A stretch of DNA of 64,000 nucleotides from Zychaea mexicana (lineage: Eukaryota > Mucoromycota > Mucoromycetes > Mucorales > Lichtheimiaceae), in assembly GCF_025766255.1 (NCBI RefSeq), contig NW_026516726.1, forward strand, positions 62,001-126,000, given 5' to 3'. This document shows positions 33,809-45,998 of the stretch, piece by piece (positions within the stretch are counted from its first letter, which is position 1; every line of letters starts with the position of its first letter). Both the position numbers and the translations under genes were made by a program. A model generated the notes under the pieces. That model searched no databases and had not been told where the DNA came from. It saw nothing but the letters and a program-made list of their open reading frames with translations.

Positions 33809-35871
33809 TTAAGTAAAATATGAATAAGTACTAGTACATTAAAAATGATAGTATACTTTTTTGTTTGCCAAGGCAATCCAATCAACCGCCGCATCGTCTG
33901 TTTTAGTATCAGAACGTGTAGATATTCAGCACTTGAAGAAATAAAGTCCAGCTAAATAATTGAGTGTGTATCGTGCAAAACCAAGGCAAGATCGCCCATT
34001 GCCTCATGGTAGTTGATCAATGTGCCGTCATGTCGATCAGAGGCTTATTATGTTCATCTACGGCTTGCTGCTAATGCTTTGGCGGTGTCGACGTATTCCC
34101 TACGATCAAACGCGCCAGTGTTGCTCTGCTCTGAATAATCGTTTGGCAGTGAACAGTAGCAACGTTTTTGTATTATGGGTTGCTGTTGTTATTGCTGATA
34201 ATGGTGCAACTGACGGTTAGATTGAGATTTTTGTTTGATGCTGTTGAGAAAATCAAGGGGGTGAATAAAGAAATAAACAGCAAAAGTTACTTCTATTTTT
34301 GCAAAAGGAGATTGTTTCGCACAGAGTGATGTCTCCAACAATAGAGTTCGCCCACCAAAAAAAAAATCCTGCGCACAAAAAGTTTCTTCTTTCTAACATA
34401 TTCTCATATGTCATTTCACTTATTTACAGATTCATATCTTATATCAATAAATTACCAATAAAAACAATGGTATTATTGCTCATACTTCAGCAAAAAATAA
34501 AAAATATATATTTCATCCAAACAAGAACATTTTAGTATGAAAATAGTGAGATGAGGAACGCTGTGTCTACTTATTTTGTGCATGAAGTAACTTGTATTTG
34601 ACCAAAATAAAAACCTTTCGATGGTAGATCAACACCCAAGTTATATCTGCTAGGCGCAAACCCACCAGGCAAAAGAATGGCAGACAAATATATTCGTAAA
34701 TCCTGACTTCTTGTTGAGTGAAGTTATCCCATTACACAAATGTTCAATGCGTCCTTTTCAACAAGATTATTATGGTTCACCATGGGTATCCACCTATTCT
34801 CCATTGTCCACTAGAACGTTGGATCATCAATACCTCCTAATGGATGAATAAGAGCAATTATTAGCAGCTTCACCGGTGGAAACCATAATAATCGTACAAA
34901 GTATGCATTACCTAGACAGTAGCATCAGCTACATATATACTTATACAACATCCTAGTGCGCGAATAACAGAGGACGATCTGGAGCCAAAGCAAGCAAATC
35001 GTTGGGCCGCTACTCTTAGAACTTAAGCGAGGGCTGATGGGGGCCAATAAAGGGGTGCCATCAGGGTGTCGCAAAAGCTGCAGCTAGAAAGTGTACTGTT
35101 GTCCATTACCAGAAAAACGGACAAAGTCGATCCACCTATACAAAAAGATGGAAACAATATTAGTTAACCACGGGCCCATAATTTATAATAGTAATACTAA
35201 TAACTGAAAGGTATGCATTACCTGGTACCAATATGCGCTTATGGTTTAAAATGTTATGAAAAAGATAATGATCTTGGTCGGGTAATGATATAATAAGTTA
35301 TTGTTAATTTAATATAAAAATAGACATCAAGTGAGAATTCATGTTGATGGAAAGTTAAAGTCAGTGCATGTTGTGAATCCAAACACCATGATCACAATGT
35401 CATCGTTAAATTACCGTAGTTATAATATCATGGTTTTTACCGTATCATGGTTACAATATCATAATAACTAGCACATTAACTTGCAAAGTCATAATAAGCA
35501 GTGAACTAATTTTGTCGTGTAGAAAGAAAATATGTTACATAATACAAGCATAAATATGAATATACCTTATTGATAAATCGAGTACAAATTATAACAATGT
35601 GTGGACAGTGGTCCATTTTTATAACGAAGGCACAGTTAGCGTGGGTGGGGCCATGGCAGCCAATAGGATAGAAGAATAGTAACAACGAATTAGAACGCTG
35701 GATAGTAAAATAACGCCGAGCTTCCGAAGCCGTGGCCAATGAGAAAAGGAAATAGTAACTGGCCGTGTTGGTGTAATGGTGCTGCATGAAACGCACAAGG
35801 ACCATGCACGACGCGTTTCGTTGATAAAGTCCCTTCTTTTATTTTATTTTTTTTCTTTTGCATTCCAACGA
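33809..35871. other. 2.1-kb gap, no gene
   Basis: AT-rich. The word GTATGCATTACCT occurs at about 34904 and 35213, and ATCATGGTT-type words repeat at 35428-35460, hinting at an old non-autonomous repeat. No protein-like frame stands out. Confidence 0.45.
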
Positions 35872-38053
35872 ATGGGGAATCGTGGCCGCCCAAAAAACCA
35901 GAAAAACAAGTAAGGCCATTAGGCTGGTCGTCCAAGAACAAAAGAATTTGGTACACAGCTGGCACTGCAATTCCAACCAACATCGAGGAACACTTCAACA
36001 GCACCAGCACCACTTATCACACCTGCACCTACATCAACTGATTCTTCCACCAATCAAGTCAATAGCAATGCATAAATTGGGGAACCAGGTGTACCACTTT
36101 CCGATTTGCTTGTAGATATTGAGCCTCGGCCAACCACTACAAACACGGATGATGACTTGTATGATGACAACGATTTGGATCACACATTGGACCAGCAAGA
36201 AAGTGACATTACTGAAGATGATGGTGAAGAACCTGTCAAAGTGCAAGGCCATGTGCAAGCATACCTATTGGATATGCAGAAGCAAGTGGTGGATGATGTG
36301 AGGCAATACGGTGAACCACGTCAATACAAGAACAAGTCTTTTTGGATATATCCGCCTGATGCCTTCTTTCTATTGCGTGAAAAGCTTGACCCAAAGATGC
36401 TGTACTTGCCACGTATCTTCATTTGGATCCCACATATATTGGTGAAGCACTTTCAAGTGACTCTTATGTGTGTCTCATGCAATGGAGAATTGAAATCTGA
36501 AGGATACAACAACATTGGTCGAAGAGTAGTGGATCTTGATAGGTATGTGTTATATGGCATTTGTACCACTACTTGCGATTAACACATGGTATCGTATTTA
36601 GCTCGTTATACATCATTGGCACACGCTATCAATGCAAGAAGTGTCCTCCTGAACTCAACTCGCATGATCCAAGGCTTATTCGTCAGCTGCCTTTCTTTTT
36701 GCAATGTGAATATCCTGGTTACACTACACGGCGTTTGGCGTTATCGAAGACAGTGGGAGACTTGATGAGACCATGCACGCAAAACTCTGTTGGCCCCAAG
36801 CGTTTTCAAAAGATACTACGTAAATTACATATGCTACGCCATGATCGACTTAGAATTGCAGTACCTCAACATTGCCATGTATCGAAAGCAGCAGCAGCCA
36901 TCTATCACCCAGTCCCTTTCCTTATCCCATGATATCTTGCCGTTCTCTCCATATCACGATCAAGATGGCTATGCTGGTCATATTCCTTGTGCATTGTATT
37001 TTCGTTCCTTTTATGCATCATATATCGAGAGTATGCGGCACCTGATGGATTAGCAGATGATGCTACTGGATGGCAAATATCTTAAGGCTGACCACTCATT
37101 CAAGATCGTCAAGCTTTTGGGAAAAGTCAACAGCTCAGTAGTATTCACTGCAATGTACACGCTATGCAACGAGTATGAGGAAGTGAGAATGCGACACCTT
37201 GTTCCGTCCGAAGCCTTGTCCCACCTGAAGCATGCATCGGATACTATGCGATCAGCCTATGACCTTTATGCCCATGACCAACCAGAGATATTCTTTACTG
37301 ACAACGTTGGTGGTGACAAAAGTTTCTTGAAGACGTTTTGCCATCGTTGACAATAGATGTTGTGCCTGTCAATATGCCGGAACCTGTGGATATCTCTCCC
37401 ATTGATCATCTACCACCGCTCCCCATAGCCGACAACACCGTTGTACGATGCTTGAAAGATCCTGAAGCTACTGAAGAAAGTGCTAGTGGATTACTGTCGA
37501 GAGCAAAAACTGTGACTGAGAATGGGAGTCGTGGTATCAGCATCAGTTTCTATTGTGAATGGCCAGTTGATCGATATGAGGATGGCGAGTCTATAGGCAG
37601 CATAAGATCGCTATCATTCAAGTTGCATACACCAGACATATTGATCTTTATTGCGTCTCTCATCTTGCACATTAATCACCATCGTTGGTCACTTTGCTCT
37701 CTAATGAAATTGTATCCAAGATTGGCCGTCAAGTGGGTGGTGATATACGCAAAATCAAGCGTGATTTCGACTTGCATGGATTGGAGCCCGATCGTTCTGG
37801 ATGTCTAGAATTGGGAAGATTTTGCAAAGAATGTGGAATCATCCAAAGTGGGAAAACTGGACTGGCGAATATATGTGCATTGGTTTTGGGCAAGAAGCTA
37901 CCAAAGGAAGAGGATGTACGACTTGGTGACTGGGCTGCTGAAAGCTTGAAAAGTGAACATGTACAATATGCTGCATTGGATGCATTTGCAGAGCTTGAGA
38001 TTTACAAGAGGAAAAGAGAGTATGGCCCTTTTGAAAAAAGGATTTCTGATTAA
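35872..38053 (+). pseudogene. Decayed DUF6729-like / DDE-like / WRN-exonuclease protein
   Basis: ATG 35872 opens MGNRGRPKNQKN, an AT-hook-like start, followed by in-frame TAA, TAG and TAA before an acidic stretch. A DUF6729-like block follows (FWIYPPDAFFLLREKLDP, a CVSCNGELKSEGYNNIGR Cys motif; intron about 36542-36600; YQCKKCPPELNSHDPR). Next comes an RNase-H/DDE-like block (LDGKYLKADHSFKI, then EIFFTDNVGGDKSFL), and last a WRN-type 3'-5' exonuclease (CEWPVDRYE, EIVSKIGRQVGGDIRKIKRD, KLPKEEDVRLGDWAAE, YAALDAFAELEIY). Frame breaks lie near 36855, 37320 and 37680, and a TAG at 37051. The first exonuclease acid appears as Tyr (F-Y-C-E-W where D-C-E-W is usual). Domain names are from memory of the families. 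Clearly a pseudogene, probably of transposon descent. Confidence 0.65.
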
Positions 38054-38416
38054 ACAGAAGGTACGATCGACATATTCTTACATTGTTATACTTTTGAGCT
38101 CATTGATAATATGTACTCTGTTTAAAAGTATGTGATAAGCAAACGAAATGAAATGATCCGGTAAATGCTTCTCATACTAAATGAGACGTAGCGTATCGAA
38201 AACAGTGTTGTTTGTAGGATTACCAACCCTACCTACGAACTTCTAGAAAAGCATATTGTTGCTTTTAGAAGGAAATGTATGAAAGCAGCTACTGTGGTAT
38301 CTTTTGGTATGTGTTGTGAATTGACAGCAATTGAAGGAGATAATTACTGTGTTTATACTTTTAAACGAGCATAGTGCATCTTAGACCGCTAAATGAATTT
38401 TTGATTTTATCTCAAT
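38054..38416. other. Short gap, nothing seen
   Basis: 363 bp of AT-rich DNA between two pseudogenes, without coding signal. Confidence 0.4.
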
Positions 38417-38650
38417 ATGCGCATGAATAGGCCAAGCTGCCTTTTTACATGTTTCCAGCGACGATGCATATTCAAATGTGGGGATAATACATATTGTGGC
38501 GCCTACGGTGACATCTTTACCTTGCTGAAAATTTTAATCCCACGATTTGGTTTTAAAGGGAGTTTTGTCAAGCAAGACAAACCAGAAGAATTCCGGAAAA
38601 AGATCGATTACAGAACAAAAGCAATCCATTTGATGTCACCAAGGATATGA
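38417..38650 (+). pseudogene. Fragment resembling O-acetylhomoserine sulfhydrylase
   Basis: One internal piece of a Cys/Met-metabolism PLP enzyme can be read: GDNTYCGAYGDIFTLLKI, IPRFGFKGSFVKQDKPEEF, then RTKAIHLMS. This corresponds to the segment around the substrate-loop tyrosine, where functional enzymes have LYGGTY. Here it is CGAYGDIF, so key residues are altered. No flanking domains are found before or after, so it is a decayed fragment of a MET17-type gene. Confidence 0.5.
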
Positions 38651-39084
38651 ATTGCGTATCTATCGGTATGGAGTAAGTCTACTTTCTCTAGGTTTCCCGG
38701 GCAAAGAGCTTCGTGGTATCGCCGTTAACAATCCACATATTAACCACACTTCCTGTTCGACTTATAAACATATCAATGGTATCAATGGAACTTTGGCCAG
38801 ACATTGAAGATTGCTGCTGTAGATGATACATAGCACATTGAGAGTGTAAACATATAATCTTTTAAGCAACAAGGAGTACATTACACCTGATTCATTGCTA
38901 TTTGGATGGTCCTATCATACCGTTCGTTTCAATAAATTCTGATAAATTCAAGTTATCATTGACTTTCAATGTCGCATATTGTATCAAAGCATAGTTTATT
39001 GCTTATCAAGTACGGATGTCCAGGGTGGTTCGAAGAAGATGTTAAACAAAGGGTATATAATGGCAAATATCTACACAAAAGATT
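38651..39084. other. Gap after the MET17-like fragment
   Basis: About 430 bp. A short frame at 38990-39100 (KYGCPGWFEEDVKQRVYNGK) looks protein-like but matches nothing I know; it may be a further relic. It ends beside the 3' end of the DNAJC8 gene. Confidence 0.4.
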
Positions 39085-39942
39085 CTATAATCCGGATTTC
39101 TTGACCTTTTTGACCTTTCTTCCACCCTTTTTCTGGAAATCTCGCCAGCTGTTTACCCGCTGGTCTCGCGTTGCTTCCCATTGCTTTTGTTCGTCACGTT
39201 GTCGCTTTCGGCTATTTGCCTCCTCTTCAGCTTTACGTGCCTCCTTACCTGTATACCAATATTATTTGTAAGCACATACACGTACAATCAATCATTCGTG
39301 ATAAAGTGGCTTGACTCTACCTTCTGCCTCCATCTCCTTCTTCAATTGTCGTCGTCGACGTAGTTCCATTTCGATCAGGATTTCCTTCACCTTGGCTCTG
39401 ACTGCCTGCTGTCCATTCTGCGTCTTTAAGAACGGGTATTGTTGTGAATCCACGCTTGTGGCCGATTCAATCACTGTCTTTTTTCTTGTGGATGTTGACC
39501 CTGCTACTGCTGATCCATCTTTATCTGCTCCTTCTTCTTGATCTTCTTCTTTACCGTCATCATTCTGCTGTTGTTGTTGCTTGGGATCGGTTGTCGAAGC
39601 AACGACCTGAGTCTTGACTTTATAACCATTGTCACGCAACGCTTCCACTTTGGCTTCCTCAATTACCGAAAGCAAAAACTTGACTTTGGTGTCATCGTTG
39701 AGCTCTGATTCTGCCTTTTTCAACATTGAGAACGCTTCTTCAGCACGATCGTGCTTGACTTTGTCTGGGTGGATCATTAAACTCTTTTTCCGGTACTGCA
39801 TCTTGATTTGTTTCGCTTCGAGTTTGCCGTATGGTAGTTCGAGAATCGAGAACGGATCCAGTTTGAAGCATTGTAAAACGCGTTCGATCTCGAGTTGTTT
39901 CTCTGATTGTGAAAAGTAGCGTTCAAGGTCTTGATCGGCCAT
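39085..39942 (-). CDS. DNAJC8-like J-domain protein (splicing-associated)
   Basis: Two exons on the minus strand, 39942-39321 and 39248-39085, joined over a 72-bp intron in phase 1; 261 residues (human DNAJC8 has 253). A J domain spans about residues 28-95: DPFSILELP, then MQYRKKSLMIHPDK with the HPD triad at 58-60, and AEEAFSMLKKAESEL. A Q/D/E-rich linker follows. The C-terminus is the family's basic coiled region (TRDQRVNSWRDFQKK, GGRKVKKVKK). Known role: an Hsp70 co-chaperone found in nuclear spliceosomal particles. The start at 39942 is the first ATG and lies 161 bp from the coilin ATG on the other strand. Confidence 0.88.
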
Positions 39943-40103
39943 AGTTTCAACAGGGCGTTGTTTTGGATTGTTTATGAGAGAGAGAGAGAATAGAAAGGCG
40001 TGTGCAGTGTGTGCGAGCAGTTTAAATTAGGAGAGAGTCGGCTTTTCAAGCTTTGATAGTGTTTTTTAATCCCTCTCTCCACCTCCCACCCCACTTTGCA
40101 TTC

Positions 40104-41758
40104 ATGCGCATTGCTTTAGAAACCGTCGATCCGTTGCCACGGTATAAATGCTGGTTTTTGTTTGAGGAAAACGACGACAGTACGGTCGGCGATCTTCAAA
40201 AGGCGCTGAATCGAGAGTTTGAACTTGCAAAAAAAAGCTCTCACATTAAGCTTTTGGCAGGCGGATTTGAGTATTTGCCACGTTTTAAAGTGAAGAACTA
40301 CATTATGGACAACGATCTCGTCATGTAAAACATTGCCACTCTTTTTCTATCGACTCACATTATTCGTTGCACTTTTTTTTGAATGAGAGATGTGCTTACA
40401 ACTGTGCTCTCATATATAGCGTTGCAAGTGCAAAAGAAGAGGCAGCGCCTGTCAAAATCCAGCAAGAAGAGCGCGTCGTTGTTGCTCCGGTGGTGAAAGA
40501 TAAAAAGGATAAGAAAAAGAAAAAGCAAGACAGAAAACGCGCAGAAGAAGAAAAGAAACGGATCGAGGAGGAGAACAAGAAAAAGAAACGTGTCGAAAAG
40601 AAAAATGATGAAGCAGCAACAAAGAAACGGAAGCGAGATGAAACTGTGGATAACCACGCCGGTAATGATCAAGCAGCACCTACCACATCAGAAGGAGAAC
40701 CTGCACGAAAATTGACACCCACACAACGACGAAACTTACGCAAAAAAGCTATTCGTGAACGCAGAAGATTGGAGCAGCAGCAACAACAACAACAACAACA
40801 ACAACAACAGCAATCTAATGAGGATAATGAGCCACCAACACAGCTCTCATCACGCAAAGAAAACCAACAACAACAACAACAATTGGGATCCAGCAATTCT
40901 ACTACTACGCCGTCTACCCGGTTATTAAAGCAAAACAAGAACAAAAAGGCCAACTTTCTAAAGGAGATCGGCAAGAAGAAACAGTCGCATGTTCATTTTG
41001 ACGACGATGACGAAGATATTAAAGAGAACCAGCAGGATCTAGAACAACAATTAACAGAGTATGGAGAAACGGAACCACAGTCCAACCAAGATACCCGGCA
41101 GCAAAATGCACACGGCTCTGCAATTGTCACATGGATAGAAGCCGATGACAGATATGACGGCCCAACGAGAAGCAAGGACAATTATCCTATTCACAATGTG
41201 GGTGATCACTTTTACGCCGATGCGTCGTCGTCATCATCGTCGTCGTCGTCGTCATCGTCGCCTTCTTCTACTTCTCCAGCAACAACTGCTGCGACTACAA
41301 ACCGTCGATCCAATAAAAAAGCACAAAAAGAGCAAGTGGTACCAAAACCTGACTATGATAGTTTGCCAGCAGTAAGCTTTTCAGGTCCTGCTTTCCCAGC
41401 AGTTAATGATATTTTGGGCATCAAGGTAAATACTCTGGCCTTATGTTACTGCCAAATACAATACTCAGAACAGTCTGTTTCCCAATAGCTGCTCGAAATG
41501 TCAGCATCGTACACTCCCGAGATATCTGACTGGAAACAAGTCAAAGTGCTAGAGTTCGATCAAGAACAAGGCATGCTAAATGTTGAATTTCAACCCGGAT
41601 TCCTGCTTAAGGAACAGCAGGGTAAATTTACCTTACGCGAGAATGATTCTGGAAATCAAGAAGACGAGGAGGACGAGGAAGAAGAAGTTGAACAGTATTT
41701 GGAAGACCAGACAATGCAGCTGACGCAAGTGGACGTGGTCGATATGCGTAGGCTGTAG
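40104..41758 (+). CDS. Coilin-like Cajal-body protein
   Basis: Three exons, 40104-40324, 40420-41425, 41489-41758; 498 residues. The N-terminal block (residues 1-75) has the coilin pattern: PRYKCWFLFEENDDSTVGDL ... KLLAGGFEYLP ... IMDNDLVIV. A long basic, lysine- and glutamate-rich middle follows (nuclear-signal-like, residues 95-140), then a CAG/CAA run coding about 16 Gln near residue 190, and a Ser run near 343. The C-terminal exon resembles the coilin atypical Tudor region (SASYTPEISDWKQVKVLEFD) and ends in an acidic tail. Known role: scaffold of Cajal bodies, where snRNPs and snoRNPs mature. Confidence 0.75.
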
Positions 41759-42094
41759 AGAAGTCAACAGCAATTGCTGTTTTTTTTACACAAAATAAAC
41801 GATCATGTTTTGTACGATAAAAACAATAAAATTATAATGGCACTAGTAATGAAATAATAAGAGAGGATTAAGGAGATGGAGTAGCCCCAAAACAGCAATT
41901 AAATTAGTGGAATAATAAACAATAAGGTATAGTCGTGAGTGTGCGGGTTGGAAAGATAATAAAAAAAAAGGGAAAGAAAAGACACTTGGTAGAAATGGAA
42001 GAGGAATGAAGAATGATTGATATACTATCTAAATGATAACTACGCAAACAAATGGAGAGGCAAAAACAAAAGAAAGAGTGGATTCGCTAAGAGT

Positions 42095-43087
42095 TCAAGC
42101 AGTAACCGCCTTGTTGGTCGCATCATATTCGATGCGCTTGTTTGGATTGACAGTGGACGACGACGATGCCGGATTCCACTGCAACCAAGAGGACAACATG
42201 GCGAGCTTGATACGGAAGGACATTGGTAAGAACGACGACGATTGCTTTTCAGCGGGCGGCTGGCGGACAGGCCACGACTGGATCGCAGAGACTTGCTGTT
42301 TGACGCCGACCACACGACTTTCGAGCATGACCTCATACAATGTCAGTTGCCAGGCACCTCCAATTTCAACCTGGATCGTCTCCTTGGCCATATCACGCAT
42401 ACTCTTCAGTGTCTGTTTCGGCATGGGTCGCAATACGTTGTACGCCAGATCAATCCGATCCATGGGCCGGATATCAAACGCGGCACACTGACTCTTCATC
42501 TTGTGTTCGATGCGTTTCGCCAACTGTGCGTAGGCCGGGTCGACACGGAACCGCATCGTCAAGGCCCTCGACGGTCTTTCTGTGATTTCATAGCCGCAAA
42601 AGGACGGCGGCGGTAGCTGTGTTGCTGTCGCGTCGAGTTCTTGGTTGACAACCGATATAAACTCGTCCACGGCATGCCATTTGGCCAAGAACTCTTGGCC
42701 CCGCTCAATATGCACTCGTCCCAAGACTGACACATGGGGTGAGGCATTGTGCGCTTGATTCGGTCCAAATTTTGAAAATGATTGCTCTTGGAATGTCTCC
42801 AGTGAGGTTTGGAATTCCGTGCCCTTGCACGGTTCCAAATATAAAGCGAGCGATCGTCGTGCTTCTCGTAGTCGGTGGGGAGCTGGGGTGCCCGAATCTG
42901 CAGTCAGGTGGAATGGATTGAGCTTAAATTCGGTAAAGTCGGGTACCCCGGATGAGTTGGCCGAGCATGTCGATGTAGCCGTCGTGCTCACACTACTTGC
43001 AAGCCCACTGCTGCCAGTGACAGGTGTGCTAATGGCTGAATTCAAATCTACAGCCTGTTGTTGTTGTTGGTCTTGAGTAGTAGCCAT
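42095..43087 (-). CDS. 2H-phosphoesterase-like protein, function unknown
   Basis: Single exon, 330 residues, ATG at 43087. Residues 1-50 are Q/S/T-rich and probably disordered. The core begins SLALYLEPCKGTEFQ and carries an H-x-S motif in PHVSVLGRVHIERG, as in 2',5' RNA ligase/cyclic-phosphodiesterase folds. The second half (RALTMRFRVDPAYAQLAKRI) is where a second H-x-T/S would be expected, but no histidine is there, so a canonical two-histidine active site is not evident. Similar unnamed proteins exist in moulds as far as I recall. Function is not assigned. Confidence 0.7.
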   Translation of the reverse strand: MATTQDQQQQQAVDLNSAISTPVTGSSGLASSVSTTATSTCSANSSGVPDFTEFKLNPFHLTADSGTPAPHRLREARRSLALYLEPCKGTEFQTSLETFQEQSFSKFGPNQAHNASPHVSVLGRVHIERGQEFLAKWHAVDEFISVVNQELDATATQLPPPSFCGYEITERPSRALTMRFRVDPAYAQLAKRIEHKMKSQCAAFDIRPMDRIDLAYNVLRPMPKQTLKSMRDMAKETIQVEIGGAWQLTLYEVMLESRVVGVKQQVSAIQSWPVRQPPAEKQSSSFLPMSFRIKLAMLSSWLQWNPASSSSTVNPNKRIEYDATNKAVTA

Positions 43088-45657
43088 AGTCGGTCAATAG
43101 TGTGTTTGTAGTATGTTGAAAGAAAAATAAAAGAGCGAAAGATTGAAACCAAAAAAAAGAAGAAGAAGAAAGTAAAGGGAAAAAAGAGGGACTATCCACT
43201 ATATAAAAGGAGAGGAGATCTGGAAGAGGAAGGGAGTTGCGGTGCGTAACAGTGAAGTAGTGGGAAGCAGCAGTGTGTGGATGATGTGCAAAAAAGCAAG
43301 AAAAATGTGTCAAACATCATGATGATTATATTTGTGTGTCACCATGTCCAATCCAAGTGACATTATTGAGCGCTGTATAACCAAACCCAGGACCCATCAC
43401 ACAGACGTTTTTGTACTCTCTTCATAAGACAAAATAAAAAGTAGTACACCCGTTCTCCTTGAAATCAAGGGGAAAACAGCAGCAGCCAGCAGTATAGCAG
43501 TAGTAGGTATGTTGAAGTGGTAGTTACTACTAAGTACACGCCCGCGTTGTTCTTTCTTGAAGTACAACACACACTTCGTCTCATTAACAAAGCCTTGGAT
43601 AGTAGACCTCCTCTGCCCTGTTCTTTCCCTCGTGCATTGCCTTTCTTTTGCTTGCCAGATCCGACAGCGGGGTTGCTTTAACAGGCCGAGAGGGGGGAAG
43701 GTGCAAAATAAGGGAATGTGAGTGAGGATGCGCGTGTATATCATGTATGATAGCACCTAGTACTAACATAGCAGTTTAGTATCAGCAGTGCAAGTTTATC
43801 ATTACTACGCATACCGTATATCACACAACTGCACAAGCCTTCTTATGCAGGCAATTGTTGTCGCTATGATACATATTCAAGTTCCACTTCCGGGCGGTGG
43901 TTGATAATGCACACAACAAGCATCGTTACGCTAGAATTAATAAATAACACTATCACGACGGTTCCGGTGTATCTTTAATCTTGCCTCGGTGTTTGTTATT
44001 CATGCCTATCAAAAATGATAAACAGCAGCATCACCACACGTGCCTTCGCGTGATCTCGTCAACAACGGAAAACGAATAGAGTAGATGGTTCCGTGTGTTG
44101 CTACTTGTAAATTGACGGTATTCACAGTGACAAAAGTCACCCAACATTCAATCAGATGATGGCGGTCTGTGTGGCACCTTCTTTTATGGGGAGGGGGAGC
44201 ATAGGTGCTTCTAAGGAGAGGATGCCATGCGTGCTAATTGAAGCATGAACTGTGAGATTGGCAGATATCAATGTACGTACGTATATTACATCGATAATGT
44301 AGGGTGTTGCCAGTTCCTCTCACATTGCTGTATTGCAGCCTGACATGATATCAGATGGTTGTAGGTTTAATAATCATGATGATGGTGATGCGCCTTTGTT
44401 TGCTTCATTAAATTTCTTTTCGACATAACAACGAACGGGAAACCATATATATGAATACAAGGCTCTATTTATATCTGTTATGATACAATAACTACACTTT
44501 GAGGTAAATATGTATATAACTGCCGACTATTGTTATGCTACTGTAAGCTGCTTTCAAACTGCAAGGTGGCGTCAAAGCCCAAAAATGGGCATACGGTACG
44601 CAGCAAGCAAATAATACGAGGAAAAGAACTTGTTTCCAAACGTTTTCTTAAAAAAAAATCTTTACGAACGCCATTGTGCTACCCCAGAAAATCAGAGAGG
44701 GCGTTGTGCTTCGCGGCATATAGGCATTCATGGAGCAACAGGAAGGGGTCAAGAAAGAAATGCAAGTTGCGCATCGTTCTTTTCCGATTATCACGCTAGC
44801 AAGACTGCTGTCGCTACGGCTACTGATGGCTGTTGTCTTGAGCTCAGGGGTAAGCAGGGAAAATCGGCAATAATTAGCGATATAAGGTGGTAGTAGCGAC
44901 GATGAGCAAGACATGCCAACAATGATAATAAATGCAAATCATCATCGCCAATATGTAGCAAGTCCGGCGCGGGACAACACTGCGTTTTATGGGCTACGTC
45001 TATGTACGAAAAAAGAAACTTCTATTGTTTTGTACAGCACTATGCAATAGAGTCATTGTGTCGATACATTATATAAAAGTCGTGTAGAAACAGATGCTTT
45101 ACCGGCGATAGTGGAGGAATTTAATTTGTTTTCGCAAAAGGTTAAATATCCACTAAAAGTGGTCAAGCCTCTTCTCATTCAAATATGGTAATCACAAGAA
45201 CGCATACAGGCCCCCGCCCCTTAACGCGTCTATCACTTTTGTTGCTAAGCAGCCAAACCCACCTGAGACGACGTTTTTTTTTTTTGACTGATCCGCTAGA
45301 ATGAACATTAGACCAGCAGTGCTTAACACACGCAGCACAAACACCAATTCACAAGCAAATACAGATGTGCAGCGTAAACCTGGTATCACACAGAAGAACA
45401 ATATACACAAATAACGCAACAACAAAAAAAAGAAGGTTTATGCCTTGGATTAGAAAGGGGGCGCGGTGGACGGGGAGAAAGTTTCATACAGGTTTTCCGC
45501 GGTAAAAAGCTCTTTGAACTTGCCCCTTGACAAATCTTTTCGGATATGCACCATGATCAGTGGTCCCTCTCACTCTCTCTCTTTGACTTTGCGTGCTGCT
45601 GCTTCTCTGTCGAAAAGAGAATGAATGAAGAAGGGGATGGATGTATAACAAACCTTG
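43088..45657. other. 2.6-kb gap, no gene
   Basis: Many short frames, none protein-like. A TATAAAA word at about 43201 is on the plus strand and does not point at a known gene. A frame at 44530-44799 is basic and has no domain. Confidence 0.5.
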
Positions 45658-45667
45658 TATAAAAAGG
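45658..45667 (+). promoter_or_regulatory. TATA box before the acidic secreted-protein gene
   Basis: TATAAAAAGG, about 340 bp upstream of the ATG at 45999. It is followed by a long CT-rich leader (CTCTTTTCTCTTTCTACTC), as is common at fungal transcription starts. An unseen 5' UTR intron is possible. Confidence 0.5.
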
Positions 45668-45998
45668 CCGACCGTGTTTGTTTGTCTCTTTTCTCTTTCT
45701 ACTCTACTCTATTCCTGCTGTTAACACAGGCAAAGGCTCCCTTTCTACAGTATTGCTTTCTTCCCAATACATCTCCTACATACAAAACGACAGCCATTAG
45801 CTGGGAAACAGTTATTACAAAAAGCGAAATTCATATCATCCCAGCTTTGAAGGTCGACTGTCTGTTTACAACCATAACAGCCCCACCTTTGTAATACTCT
45901 TTTCTTCACAATTGTTGTATATTAAGCACGCCTGTTTTCTTCCTCCTCCACCTACCTTTTCTCTCCTCATCAATCCTGTTGTGTACTCTAAACCAAAC

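Noticed and set aside
40669..40974. Cys-run ORF on the minus strand
   Set aside because: It is the complement of the coilin poly-Gln codons.
42242..43076. Several plus-strand ORFs over the 2H-like gene
   Set aside because: They are shadows of the intact 330-codon frame on the minus strand.
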